This document shows, in pieces, positions 8,053 through 16,056 of a DNA stretch of 58,243 nucleotides; position 1 is the stretch's first letter; every line of letters starts with the position of its first letter. The stretch covers positions 1 to 58,243 of the forward strand of contig JALSUP010000148.1 in assembly GCA_027071315.1 (NCBI GenBank), written 5' to 3'. Source of the DNA: Sulfurovum sp. (GTDB taxonomy: Bacteria; Campylobacterota; Campylobacteria; Campylobacterales; Sulfurovaceae). The position numbers and the translations under genes were made by a program. Under the pieces are notes generated by a model that was given only the letters and a program-made list of their open reading frames with translations, ran no database searches and was not told the origin of the DNA.

Positions 8053-8982
8053 ATGTCTTTAAAAAAAGTTGCTATTTCAATCGGTGACCTCAACGGTATC
8101 GGGATCCAACTCGCACTGGAAAACCATGATGCTGTTTCAGAGATCGTTGAACCACTCTACTGTATTGATGAAGCTATGCTTCAACAGGCTTCTGACAAAC
8201 TCAAACTCCCCATTCCTGAAAACTTTCAAACTATTGAAAAAGTAGCACCCTATTTTGAGATAGAAGCAGGAGTTGTTTCCAAAGAGAGTGGTCACTACGC
8301 TTACGAATCATTCAACAAAGCTGTCATTATGGCAGACCTTAAAAAAGTCGATGCCATTTGTACCCTTCCCATCCATAAAAAAGCCTGGGAATTAGCGGGC
8401 ATAAACTACAAGGGTCATACCGATGCACTCAGAGATTTTTTTGATGCGGAAGCCATTATGATGCTTGGTTGTGACAAAATGTATGTCGCTCTCTTTACAG
8501 AGCATATTCCCTTAAAAGAAGTAGCAGGCAGTATCAATGAAAAACATTTGACACGTTTTTTACTGGATTTTTACAAAACAGCCAAACCAGACAAGCAAGT
8601 TGCTGTACTGGGATTAAACCCACATGCGGGAGATGATGGTGTATTGGGAGAAGAAGAGAAGATCATTCAACAAGCCATTGACAATGCCCATGAAGTACTG
8701 AGGGGAGAGATATTCACAGCACCTTTAGTGCCCGATGTGGCATTCACTCCCAATGTCAGAAAAAATTACAGGCATTACATTGCCATGTATCATGACCAGG
8801 GTCTGACACCTTTAAAAGCTTTGTATTTTGATGAAGGAATTAATGTGAGTTTGAATTTACCGATCCTGCGTACCTCTGTCGATCACGGTACAGCCTTTGA
8901 CATTGCCTATAAAGGGGTTGTGTTGAACAGTTTAAGTTATTTGAATGCGATCAAGTATATTGAAGCAACGTTGGGTGACTAG
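8053..8982 (+). CDS. pdxA: 4-hydroxythreonine-4-phosphate dehydrogenase
   Basis: NAD-dependent oxidation of 4-phosphohydroxy-L-threonine, giving the amino-ketone used by PdxJ. Metal-binding histidine motifs are visible in KGHTDALRDFF, LNPHAGDDGVLGEEE and MYHDQGLTPLKAL. The N-terminal motif reads GDLNGIG where most homologues have GDPAGIG. At 309 residues it is a little short for the family (about 330). GGAGG lies five bases before the ATG and immediately follows the REPIN. The last four bases overlap the convergent Cys-rich gene. Confidence 0.95.
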   Translation: MSLKKVAISIGDLNGIGIQLALENHDAVSEIVEPLYCIDEAMLQQASDKLKLPIPENFQTIEKVAPYFEIEAGVVSKESGHYAYESFNKAVIMADLKKVDAICTLPIHKKAWELAGINYKGHTDALRDFFDAEAIMMLGCDKMYVALFTEHIPLKEVAGSINEKHLTRFLLDFYKTAKPDKQVAVLGLNPHAGDDGVLGEEEKIIQQAIDNAHEVLRGEIFTAPLVPDVAFTPNVRKNYRHYIAMYHDQGLTPLKALYFDEGINVSLNLPILRTSVDHGTAFDIAYKGVVLNSLSYLNAIKYIEATLGD

Positions 8983-9206
8983 CAGAAAAGTGTCGGTTCT
9001 GCCTCATCATAGACGATTTCACAATTTTCATTCATCATAGAGCACAACTTTTCCTGACAACAGTTACATAAAAAACGGTAATTCTGCATATCATAATGAA
9101 TGGTATCACCTTCATTCAAATCTGCATAACACTCACCACAGACATTGGTCACTTTTAACAAAATATCTTTGGTCGCTTCCTGTGTGACAAAACATGCACT
9201 ACTCAT
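8979..9206 (-). CDS. Small cysteine-rich hypothetical protein
   Basis: A 75-residue protein with two or three metal-ligand-like clusters: CGECYADL near residue 24, then CNCCQEKLC about 25 residues later, and single cysteines near both ends. This looks like a zinc-ribbon or treble-clef-like domain, but I cannot name a family. The GGAGGGG site lies six bases before ATG 9206; ATG 9209 is the alternative. The start overlaps the end of the upstream TPR gene, suggesting translational coupling, and the stop overlaps the pdxA stop from the other strand. Confidence 0.65.
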   Translation of the reverse strand: MSSACFVTQEATKDILLKVTNVCGECYADLNEGDTIHYDMQNYRFLCNCCQEKLCSMMNENCEIVYDEAEPTLFC

Positions 9207-9843
9207 CATTCCCCTCCAGTTTTTCTATCATCTCTTTGGCTGCATCAATACTGTCATCCAACTCATAGGCTTTTTTATACCCGATCAGGGCTTCTTTTTT
9301 TCTGTCAAGGTCATAAAGTGTATTGGCATAATTAAAATGGTGAGGTGCATATTCTGGATCAAGCGAAATCGCTTTTTCATGATGTTTTTCGGCACCCTCA
9401 TCATCTCCTAGTTTATGCAGGGCGTTGGCCAAAAGGGCATGTGCCATATCATCTTTGTCATCTATGGCTATCAGTTTTTCACAACTCTCTTTGGCTTCTT
9501 CATAATCTTTACTCTGCATAGCAACCTGTGCCATTTTTTGAAGTACTTCTATATTGTTTTCATCAATGATCAATGCTGACCCAAGTGCTTTTTTAGCCTC
9601 TTCAAGATCATTTCTCTCAATGGCTTCATCTGCCATGCTTAAAAGCTGTTCCATACGGGACGGCTGTATGGTTGGTTTTGAAAATGTTTTATCGGGACGA
9701 TTGACGCCGCCTATTTGTGCATCTGCATTTTTAGCTTCAAAATCTACCCCACGTTTAGGGTATGAACCTGAAAAAAGTTGCTTGAAAAAGGCATAAAGTA
9801 TAGCTGCAGCGAGGATTAAAAGAAAAAGTTGAAATGTTGACAT
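9199..9843 (-). CDS. Membrane-anchored TPR protein
   Basis: A 214-residue protein with one N-terminal transmembrane helix (about residues 4-21, FQLFLLILAAAILYAFF). A linker leads to about four tetratricopeptide repeats from residue 63 on, for example ALLANALHKLGDDEGAEKHHEKAISLDP. It probably acts as an assembly scaffold at the inner membrane. The direction of the soluble part cannot be fixed from sequence. It shares a short overlap with the downstream Cys-rich gene. No enzyme motif is present. Confidence 0.75.
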   Translation of the reverse strand: MSTFQLFLLILAAAILYAFFKQLFSGSYPKRGVDFEAKNADAQIGGVNRPDKTFSKPTIQPSRMEQLLSMADEAIERNDLEEAKKALGSALIIDENNIEVLQKMAQVAMQSKDYEEAKESCEKLIAIDDKDDMAHALLANALHKLGDDEGAEKHHEKAISLDPEYAPHHFNYANTLYDLDRKKEALIGYKKAYELDDSIDAAKEMIEKLEGNDE

Positions 9844-9939
9844 AAATTCTCCATTTTTAGATTAGGAATAATAGACTAAACTAACTTAAATCCAAAGAAA
9901 ATCTGTTATGATGAGGGAAATATTTAAAAAGGATAAAAA

Positions 9940-10335
9940 TTGTCTTATAAAATTGAATTAGATAAAGATAAACTCAGACAGGAGTTGAGCCCACTGGAGT
10001 ATAACGTTTGTTTAAACCATGGTACAGAAGCCCCTTTCCAAAATGAATTTTGGGATAACAAAGCCGAAGGTACCTACAGCTGTAAATGCTGTCACACACC
10101 TCTCTTTACTTCAGAGACTAAATTTGACTCAGGTACAGGGTGGCCAAGCTATTTCAAACCTGTGAATGAAGAATGCATTGAAGAGATCGTTGATGACTCT
10201 TTGGGTATGAGACGCGTTGAAGTCTGCTGTGCTGCCTGCGGTTCCCACCTTGGGCATGTCTTTCCGGATGGACCGGCACCGACTTATCAGCGTTACTGTA
10301 TCAATTCGGCTTCTTTGGATTTTGAGGAGAAGTAG
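9940..10335 (+). CDS. msrB: Peptide methionine-R-sulfoxide reductase
   Basis: Reduces methionine R-sulfoxide in proteins, with electrons from thioredoxin. Zinc-binding CxxC pairs are in [11 protein letters not shown] and [14 protein letters not shown]. The substrate pocket [11 protein letters not shown] and the catalytic cysteine in YCINSASL are intact. The 131-residue length is that of a single-domain MsrB with no MsrA fusion and no signal peptide. Translation starts at TTG 9940, with AAAAAGGA just upstream and no ATG in frame nearby. A family C REP follows the stop. Confidence 0.95.
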   Translation: MSYKIELDKDKLRQELSPLEYNVCLNHGTEAPFQNEFWDNKAEGTYSCKCCHTPLFTSETKFDSGTGWPSYFKPVNEECIEEIVDDSLGMRRVEVCCAACGSHLGHVFPDGPAPTYQRYCINSASLDFEEK

Positions 10336-10347
10336 GTCATTTGTTAT

Positions 10348-10369
10348 GGTCGGCTGAAGCCAACCCTAC
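10348..10369 (-). repeat. Solo REP, family C
   Basis: On the minus strand GTAG (10366-10369) is followed by GGTTGGCTTCAGCCGACC, an 18-base imperfect hairpin with one wobble pair. An identical unit occurs at 14497-14518 and again at 19360-19381. It sits between msrB and the convergent repeat-protein gene. Confidence 0.8.
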
Positions 10370-10397
10370 GCGATTATGCATACCGTAAAATACAGTT

Positions 10398-11201
10398 TTA
10401 CCAGCCTTCAGCCAGGTCTGTGAGGCTGTAGCCCTCTTTTTGACGTTCACTCAGTTTCTCTTTGAGGTTTTCTACCGTTGGGCTTGTCTCGTAGCCTTGT
10501 GCTTTTTCATGCTTTGACTTAACAAAAAGACACATCCACTTTCCCAACGTCTGTTCAATGTTTAAAACACGATACCCTTTTTTCCAATGGGCATCAATCA
10601 CACGTACCATTTCACTCCAGCGCGGACGGATGACCATAGACTGTCCCGTGTAACCGGTGTTTTCAGCAAAGATCCCTGTCCATCGTCCCTGACCATATTC
10701 AAGGTCTATGAGGTCGTAGCCCTCTTTCCATCTTTTCTCCACATTGTCTGTGAATTCATCCAAAGTTTTTCTGCGTTCGTAAGACTGGTTGGTATAGCCG
10801 GTATTCTTTTCAAATACAACGATCCACTCTGCCAGACCATGTTCGATCTGTGTCATATAGTAGCCCTGTTTCCAGTACGATTCCAGTACATTGTTCACAC
10901 CGCCCCAGCGTGGTGCTACGATGTAGGTTTGCTGAGAATCTTTGTTACTTTTTGAAAAGATACCTATCCATTTCCCGTTGCCGTATTTGAGTTCTGTAAT
11001 GTCATACCCCATATCCCACTCTTTACGGATCAGTGTCTGAAAGGTATCTAGACTCATGGCACTCTGCATGTGCTGAGAAACTGCCTTCTTTTCATAGACT
11101 GAAATATACTTATAATGCGATGAAGCATAGTCTGTCTCTCTTGCTGACAACGTAAGTGTGACCAATACGGCTACCACTAATCCCCAAAATATTCTCTTCA
11201 T
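10398..11201 (-). CDS. Exported protein with tandem W-GY-G-W-F repeats
   Basis: A 267-residue protein with a signal peptide (MKRIFWGLVVAVLVTLTLSA, cleavage probably after SA). The mature part is built of about 4.5 copies of a 45-residue unit: W-x-x-GY, two or three residues of strand, YG-x-G-x-W, then G-I-F. Good copies read WDMGYDITELKYGNGKWIGIF and, later, RWKEGYDLIDLEYGQGRW. This resembles the repeat domain I know as DUF7477, but I am not certain. It is likely a periplasmic or surface beta-rich binding protein. The preceding small gene ends five bases before its ATG, so they form a pair. Confidence 0.7.
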   Translation of the reverse strand: MKRIFWGLVVAVLVTLTLSARETDYASSHYKYISVYEKKAVSQHMQSAMSLDTFQTLIRKEWDMGYDITELKYGNGKWIGIFSKSNKDSQQTYIVAPRWGGVNNVLESYWKQGYYMTQIEHGLAEWIVVFEKNTGYTNQSYERRKTLDEFTDNVEKRWKEGYDLIDLEYGQGRWTGIFAENTGYTGQSMVIRPRWSEMVRVIDAHWKKGYRVLNIEQTLGKWMCLFVKSKHEKAQGYETSPTVENLKEKLSERQKEGYSLTDLAEGW

Positions 11202-11205
11202 AGGT

Positions 11206-11472
11206 TTACCTTTTTATTTGTGACGCAATACGTCCTATCTCTTCATCCATCTCTTCTTTCGTATCAAAAATAAAAGAGTGTTTCTCCTCATCTCCCAAAT
11301 AGACGAAAATTCCAAACCCGACCACTTCCACTTTTCCTTTGGCTTCCACATCAAGCCACTCAAGACTGACCTGCGTGGTTTCATCTTCATATCCTGTTTT
11401 TACGATCCCTGCCGGGTATAGCTGTGTAATCTCTGCTGTGTCGAACTCTTTGTCTTTTATTGTAATTTTCAT
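11206..11472 (-). CDS. Small hypothetical protein
   Basis: An 88-residue soluble protein (MKITIKDKEFDTAEITQLYP...), acidic, probably a mixed beta fold, with no motif I recognise. It starts at ATG 11472 only five bases after a TATAAT box on the minus strand, and no ribosome-binding site precedes it, so its mRNA may be leaderless. It is followed four bases later by the secreted repeat protein, with which it is probably co-expressed. Confidence 0.6.
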   Translation of the reverse strand: MKITIKDKEFDTAEITQLYPAGIVKTGYEDETTQVSLEWLDVEAKGKVEVVGFGIFVYLGDEEKHSFIFDTKEEMDEEIGRIASQIKR

Positions 11473-11477
11473 GCTTT

Positions 11478-11490
11478 ATTATAGTATAAT
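11478..11490. promoter_or_regulatory. Back-to-back divergent -10 boxes
   Basis: ATTATA at 11478-11483 is a minus-strand TATAAT for the small hypothetical gene. TATAAT at 11485-11490 is the plus-strand -10 for yqeY. One base separates them, so polymerase binding at one should exclude the other. Confidence 0.55.
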
Positions 11491-11515
11491 CGAATTAAAT
11501 TACACAGGAGATTCC

Positions 11516-11959
11516 ATGAGTTTAAAAGAACAGTTAAAAAGTGACATTAAAGATGCGATGAGAGCCAAAGAAGTGGTAAAGAGAGATACACTCAGAAATA
11601 TTCAGGCTGCAATTAAGCAGATAGAGGTTGATGAGCGAAGAGATGTCTCTGATGCTGATGTTGAAGCCATCATGATGAAGTACCTCAAGCAGCGTGAAGA
11701 TGCAAAAACACAGTTTGCAGATGCAGGGCGTGATGATCTTGTAGAGAAAGAGAATGCAGAAATAGCCATTGTCAAAGCCTATCTGCCTGAGCCAATGGAT
11801 GATACAGAACTGGAAAATATTTTAAAAGAAGTCATTGCCTCTGTCGGTGCTGAAAGCATGAAAGATATGGGTAAAGTGATGGGTGCCGCTAAAAAAGAGA
11901 TTGGTTCCCGTGCTGATGGTGGAAGAATTAATGTGATGGTGAAGAAGCTCTTAAGCTAA
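11516..11959 (+). CDS. yqeY: GatB/YqeY domain protein
   Basis: A 147-residue protein of the YqeY family, related to the tail domain of the GatB amidotransferase subunit that contacts tRNA. The function of stand-alone members is not settled. It starts MSLKEQLKSDIKDAMRAKE and carries the family signature PEPMDDTELENIL and DGGRINVMVKKLL at the end. CAGGAG lies five bases before ATG 11516. The frame is open further upstream, but that part is antisense to another gene and has no start signal. A solo REP follows the stop. Confidence 0.9.
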   Translation: MSLKEQLKSDIKDAMRAKEVVKRDTLRNIQAAIKQIEVDERRDVSDADVEAIMMKYLKQREDAKTQFADAGRDDLVEKENAEIAIVKAYLPEPMDDTELENILKEVIASVGAESMKDMGKVMGAAKKEIGSRADGGRINVMVKKLLS

Positions 11960-11972
11960 TCAGCATTCCCGC

Positions 11973-11994
11973 GTAGGGTGCGTGGTTACGCACC
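11973..11994 (+). repeat. Solo REP, family A
   Basis: GTAG (11973-11976) is followed by hairpin GGTGCGT and ACGCACC with loop GGTT (11977-11994). There is no partner unit and no conserved spacer. It lies in the 39-base gap between the convergent yqeY and trpC stops. Confidence 0.8.
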
Positions 11995-11998
11995 CTGG

Positions 11999-12793
11999 TT
12001 ATATCCCGTATTTCACCGCTTTGATCGCCGCAGTAATATCATCCTGACGCATAAAGTGCTCACCAACCAGGAAAGCATCTGCCCCTATTTTATTGAGTTC
12101 AACGACTGTTTCATGGTCATCAATACCCGACTCTGCCACAATGATCTTCCCGTTAGGAATAAGGGGAATAAGCTTTTCACTTAAGGTCATATCCATCTCA
12201 AAGGTTTCAAGGTTTCGGTGGTTGATACCGATAATTTCCGCACCGGCAAAAATGGCTTTGACCAGGTCTGTTTTATTGTGTACTTCTACCAATACATCCA
12301 GTCCCAGGTGTCTTGCATACTGATAGAGCTCTTTGAGCTCTTTTCTTGAGAGTGCCATCGCAATAAGCAGCACATAGTCAGCACCAAATGCCAACGCTTC
12401 TACCAACTGGTATTTGTCAACAATGAAATCTTTTCGCAGCAGAGGGATACTGACATAACGGCGTATCATGCCAAGGTACTCTTTGTCTCCCTGGAAAAAA
12501 TGCGGTTCAGTCAAAATGGAAAGGGAATCTGCCCCACCCTCTTCATAGGCCTGGGCAATCGTTACCGGGTCAAAATCTTCACGAATGATCCCTTTGCTGG
12601 GACTTGCTTTTTTCACTTCTGCAATAATACGGTAAGGATTCTCTTCTGTCGAACGTAATGCACTTTGTACATCTTTGGGAACAAAAGGGTTAAAAGCCAG
12701 AGAACGTCCTAACCACTCGACCGGATAGTCTACTTTTCGCTTCTCAAGATCTTCTCTTGTTTTTTTGATGATATCGTCTAAAATCTGTGCCAT
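11999..12793 (-). CDS. trpC: Indole-3-glycerol phosphate synthase
   Basis: Closes the indole ring in tryptophan synthesis by converting carboxyphenylaminodeoxyribulose phosphate to indoleglycerol phosphate. It is a TIM barrel of 264 residues. Conserved motifs are [12 protein letters not shown], the catalytic lysine in [30 protein letters not shown] and VAESGI. It is monofunctional (no TrpF fusion) and stands alone rather than in a trp operon. A -10 box lies about 28 bases upstream, with a heptanucleotide array immediately before it. Confidence 0.95.
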   Translation of the reverse strand: MAQILDDIIKKTREDLEKRKVDYPVEWLGRSLAFNPFVPKDVQSALRSTEENPYRIIAEVKKASPSKGIIREDFDPVTIAQAYEEGGADSLSILTEPHFFQGDKEYLGMIRRYVSIPLLRKDFIVDKYQLVEALAFGADYVLLIAMALSRKELKELYQYARHLGLDVLVEVHNKTDLVKAIFAGAEIIGINHRNLETFEMDMTLSEKLIPLIPNGKIIVAESGIDDHETVVELNKIGADAFLVGEHFMRQDDITAAIKAVKYGI

Positions 12794-12820
12794 GTTTTTC
12801 TCACTAAAAATTTTTGCTGT

Positions 12821-12826
12821 ATTATA
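12821..12826 (-). promoter_or_regulatory. -10 box of trpC
   Basis: The minus strand reads TATAAT here, 27 bases before the trpC ATG. The region where a -35 element would sit is occupied by the CTGAACG tandem array. Confidence 0.55.
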
Positions 12827-12827
12827 C

Positions 12828-12855
12828 CTGAACGCTGAACGCTGAACGCTGAACG
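12828..12855. repeat. Heptanucleotide tandem repeat (4 x CTGAACG)
   Basis: Four perfect copies of CTGAACG, 28 bp in all, sit between the TPR gene stop and the trpC promoter, one base from its -10 box. A related 4-unit array lies inside mnmC at 16723-16750. Perfect short tandem repeats can change copy number by slippage. Confidence 0.9.
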
Positions 12856-12862
12856 TCTTTCT

Positions 12863-14119
12863 CTATTGGCACTTTTGGATGACATTCCAATGCTCTGCGA
12901 TCTCAGGTTCATCCAAACCTTCCATGTCCACCACTTTTTTCATCATATCATAGGCTTTATTACATTGTTTTTCTTTAAAGTATCCCCAAGCCAGAGAGTC
13001 AAGATAATAGGTATTGTCCGGCTGCTGTACCAATGCATCAGAGATGATCTTCATCCCTTTTTTCACATCAATATCTTTATCAATAAGCGTATAACCATAA
13101 TAGTTCAGGTAAATACTGTCATCGACACCCTCTGCCAATGCTTTGTCAAAATAGGAGACCACTTGTCGGATCATCTGTTTATCATTTTTATCTTTGGCTT
13201 TTTCAAAAGTCAAAATGGCTTTTTCTGCAAGCCAGCGGGGATCATTGTCTTTTTTGTAAAATTTATCTGCCAGATTTAAAGCTTTATCGAAATATTTCTT
13301 ACTTTTATAGAGATCATAAAGAATTTTATCGTCTTCACTGTTCTTTTCCAGGAAGGCAATGGCTCCATCAATATCTTTTTTATAGGCATAAGCCTCAATG
13401 ATCTTTGTCAGGTACTCATCTTTTTTATCGTTCTCGTATAACACTTTATACATTTCAAGCACACCATCAATGTTGTTCTCTTTCACATAGAGTGAGAGCA
13501 GCTTGAAGTAGAGTTGGTTTGAAGTCACAATATTCATACGACGGTGTGTTTCTAAAAGCTGTATGGCTTTTTTTCGTTCATGCGTATATTCATCCATAAT
13601 GACAACCATACGCAGCAGCACATCTTCATTGGAAGTTTTAACATAGGCGGCATTAAGCAATTCAAGTGCTTTCTTGAATTCACCGGAGTACAGATAGGGG
13701 TTGGATGCCAGGTCAAGATCCTTTGCTTCCGTCGACACTTCCAGAAGGAATTCCGCCTCAGCTTTTGCCTCTTTGACTTGTCGGTTCGTCAAATAAAGCG
13801 GAATAAGTAAACGCTTTACCTCAATGGAATTCGGATGCTCCTTATCCCATACTTTCAATCTTTCAATACTGTTGATCACATGTGTATTACCAAGCAGGGA
13901 AGCCGTCATTTCTCTGAAAAGAAATGCCTTCTCTCCTGTTTCATCAAACAGTTTGGCAAAAACCTGTCTGCTTTGTTCATAGGCTTTGTACTCTTCAAAA
14001 AGCAAGCCTTGAATAATAAGCTCATCTTGGCTCAACACTCTTAAATGTTTTGTGGGTGTATTAGCTACGGAGAATGTTACCATGGCTAAGACCATTATAA
14101 TTATACGATTCCAGGACAC
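12863..14119 (-). CDS. Exported TPR-repeat protein
   Basis: A 418-residue protein with an N-terminal signal-like segment (IIIMVLAMVTFSVA). Tetratricopeptide-like helical repeats run through its length, with clear ones near the C-terminus (YLNYYGYTLIDKD, DNTYYLDSLAWGYFKEKQCNKAYDMM). The start is probably GTG 14119, preceded by GAGGTAAG. ATG nine codons later is the alternative. It overlaps the upstream YkgJ-like gene by 19 bases and is likely translationally coupled. Homologues are typically periplasmic or lipoprotein scaffolds, but no partner can be named. Confidence 0.75.
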   Translation of the reverse strand: MSWNRIIIMVLAMVTFSVANTPTKHLRVLSQDELIIQGLLFEEYKAYEQSRQVFAKLFDETGEKAFLFREMTASLLGNTHVINSIERLKVWDKEHPNSIEVKRLLIPLYLTNRQVKEAKAEAEFLLEVSTEAKDLDLASNPYLYSGEFKKALELLNAAYVKTSNEDVLLRMVVIMDEYTHERKKAIQLLETHRRMNIVTSNQLYFKLLSLYVKENNIDGVLEMYKVLYENDKKDEYLTKIIEAYAYKKDIDGAIAFLEKNSEDDKILYDLYKSKKYFDKALNLADKFYKKDNDPRWLAEKAILTFEKAKDKNDKQMIRQVVSYFDKALAEGVDDSIYLNYYGYTLIDKDIDVKKGMKIISDALVQQPDNTYYLDSLAWGYFKEKQCNKAYDMMKKVVDMEGLDEPEIAEHWNVIQKCQ

Positions 14120-14481
14120 TCTTTTCTTACCTCTTCTTCATCATTTTTAAATTGTTCCCAAAAAGGGAAAGTACGGCACTGTAAAGGCCGAACAGGGTAA
14201 ATGGCACACTGTTTCTTCTCTTCATCAAAAAAGACACAGGCATAATTGTCTTTTGCCAACTTCTTTTCAACAAGAGAATAGCGATGTTTCACTTTCTTTA
14301 AATACATTGTAGCAAATTCTTCCACACTAAGGTTAACGAACGTTGCCATATTTTGGATTTCATTGTATTTTGCCCAGATATAACCGCTCTCTCCGGTACA
14401 GCAATGCCCGCCGCAGGCTTCGCATTCTGATGGCTTGAATTTGTAGTTGTAGCCTTCTTGCTGTATAAGTTCTTCTTCCAT
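14101..14481 (-). CDS. YkgJ-family Cys-cluster protein
   Basis: A 126-residue protein of the YkgJ / CxxCxxCC family, thought to bind zinc or an iron-sulfur cluster. The first cluster is CEACGGHCCTG near residues 20-28. The second region is CVFFDEEKKQCAIYPVRPLQCRTFPFW, ending with a single cysteine near the C-terminus (KECPG). The spacing fits the family pattern. Its biochemical role is unknown. GGAC lies four bases before the ATG. It is the first gene of a pair with the exported TPR protein. Confidence 0.85.
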   Translation of the reverse strand: MEEELIQQEGYNYKFKPSECEACGGHCCTGESGYIWAKYNEIQNMATFVNLSVEEFATMYLKKVKHRYSLVEKKLAKDNYACVFFDEEKKQCAIYPVRPLQCRTFPFWEQFKNDEEEVRKECPGIV

Positions 14482-14496
14482 TTTTGTCCTTATCTT

Positions 14497-14518
14497 GGTC
14501 GGCTGAAGCCAACCCTAC
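14497..14518 (-). repeat. Solo REP, family C
   Basis: Minus-strand GTAG (14515-14518) is followed by the hairpin GGTTGGCTTCAGCCGACC, identical to the copy at 10348-10369. It lies between two minus-strand genes, ten bases after the stop of the TrmN6-like gene. Confidence 0.8.
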
Positions 14519-14527
14519 ATTGGTTAT

Positions 14528-15229
14528 TTAGCATTCGAACTCGCCTTTGATGCTGTGGGTATTGGCTTTTTTGAATGCTTCTTCTGCTTCTTTTGTATAG
14601 ACACTCTCTTCATTGAACACAACCAAAGGCGGCAATATCTGCGTCATCGACTTTGAGTTGTTACGTGCTGCGATCATTACCAATTTTGAATCTCTGTCCA
14701 GCTTTGAGTGTACGAACCTGATCTTTTCAGGGTTGATACCATTGATCTTTAAGTGATACAACAATAGATCTATCTGCTTGGCATCATAACAGAAAATGAA
14801 CCAACCTTTGGGCCGTAAAAAGGTCTTGACACGTTTCATAAAGCCTTCAATGGGCAAATGATGGGCATAACGGGCAATATTGAGATGGGTATCTTCACTT
14901 TGTGTCACCGCAGCATCATAAAAAGGAGGGTTTGAGACAATGAAGTCATAGCGGTCTTCCGTTTCAAGTGCTTCAAATGCTCCCAAATATGCTTTCACTT
15001 CCAAACGGTTCAATGCAAAGTTATGCCTGGCATAGTTCAGCATCTTCTCCTGCTTGTCAACAATGCTTGTCTGAAGCGGGAAATCACGGGTCAAAAGCAG
15101 AGAGATGATCCCTACACCACAGCCTACATCCAACAGCTCACCTTTTGGTTTAAAAGAAGCAATAAAATCGTAAAGAAAAATGGAATCACTGTTATAACAG
15201 TAACCTGAAGTGGGCTGATAGAGAAACAA
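14528..15229 (-). CDS. TrmN6-like adenine-N6 tRNA methyltransferase
   Basis: A SAM-dependent Rossmann-fold methyltransferase of the YfiC/TrmN6 type, which in E. coli methylates A37 of tRNA-Val. The SAM loop is LLDVGCGVGIISLLL at about 33-47, and the catalytic motif NPPFYD is at about 101-106, diagnostic of amino-group methylation. The Q-P-x-x-G-Y-C-Y-N-x-D start resembles the substrate-binding loop of YfiC homologues. The 233-residue length fits. Translation appears to start at TTG 15229, with GAAGG eight bases upstream. The exact base modified is inferred. Confidence 0.8.
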   Translation of the reverse strand: MFLYQPTSGYCYNSDSIFLYDFIASFKPKGELLDVGCGVGIISLLLTRDFPLQTSIVDKQEKMLNYARHNFALNRLEVKAYLGAFEALETEDRYDFIVSNPPFYDAAVTQSEDTHLNIARYAHHLPIEGFMKRVKTFLRPKGWFIFCYDAKQIDLLLYHLKINGINPEKIRFVHSKLDRDSKLVMIAARNNSKSMTQILPPLVVFNEESVYTKEAEEAFKKANTHSIKGEFEC

Positions 15230-15276
15230 AAAACATACCTTCGCTCAAAAATTGTACAATTTTACAACAATTTGAG

Positions 15277-15282
15277 TATAAT
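15277..15282 (+). promoter_or_regulatory. -10 box of bpt
   Basis: TATAAT at 15277-15282 followed by CGCGATT and then ATG at 15290. Only seven bases separate the -10 box from the start codon, and there is no ribosome-binding site, so the transcript is probably leaderless. Confidence 0.6.
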
Positions 15283-15289
15283 CGCGATT

Positions 15290-16048
15290 ATGAACGAAGA
15301 ACTGGACCTACTCAACCCGCCATCAACAGACTTTTCCATGCTGGACTACGAATGTGCCTACATTCCGGGCAACAAAGTCCGCATGAATTACAAATATGTC
15401 GACAAAGCCAGCAAATCGTTTGCCACCGCAGTCATTGACCGCGGATGGAGACGCTTTGGAAAGTATTTTTTTCACCCTATCTGCAATGGCTGCAATGAGT
15501 GTAAAAGTATCCGCATCAATGCGGCAGACTATGCCTTTTCAAAATCCCAGAGAAAAGTCATCCGTAAAAATGAAAATACACAGATCATTGTCCAGGAACC
15601 AAGCCTCACCTCAACCCACATAGACCTCTACAACAAATACCATGCCTTCAAACACAAAAAAGACGGCTGGAGTCACCGCAATATCTCACAAAGAGAGTAT
15701 CATGAAAACTTTGTAGACGGTGCCAATGATTTCGGGAAAGAGGTGCTCTATGTTATTGACGGTAAACTTGTAGGAGTTGACCTCATCGATATTTTAGATG
15801 ATGGCATCTCTTCGATTTACTTTTACTATGACCCTGACTATAATCAGCTCTCTTTAGGGACGTACTCCCTGCTCTATCAGATCAAACTAGCAAAAATTCT
15901 GGAACTGCCATGGATCTACCTGGGCTACTGGGTTGAGGGATGTAAAGCGTTTGCCTATAAACCGAAATTTCAACCTCAGGAAATACTGGATGGGTTTCCC
16001 CATATTTCTGAGCAGCCTTTATGGGAAACGTGGGACAAAGAACAATAA
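15290..16048 (+). CDS. bpt: Aspartate/glutamate leucyltransferase (arginyl-tRNA-protein transferase family)
   Basis: Transfers leucine (Bpt type) or arginine (Ate type) from aminoacyl-tRNA to the N-terminus of proteins, marking them for Clp degradation through the N-degron route. The N-terminal cysteine motif is CNGCNECKSIRI. The C-terminal domain includes YFYYDPDYNQLSLGTYSLLYQI and LGYWVEGCKAFAYKPKFQP, both family signatures. The 252-residue length from ATG 15290 is standard. I rejected the six residues upstream because they read through the -10 box. A REPIN of family B follows. Confidence 0.92.
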   Translation: MNEELDLLNPPSTDFSMLDYECAYIPGNKVRMNYKYVDKASKSFATAVIDRGWRRFGKYFFHPICNGCNECKSIRINAADYAFSKSQRKVIRKNENTQIIVQEPSLTSTHIDLYNKYHAFKHKKDGWSHRNISQREYHENFVDGANDFGKEVLYVIDGKLVGVDLIDILDDGISSIYFYYDPDYNQLSLGTYSLLYQIKLAKILELPWIYLGYWVEGCKAFAYKPKFQPQEILDGFPHISEQPLWETWDKEQ

Positions 16049-16056
16049 TGCTTCGC

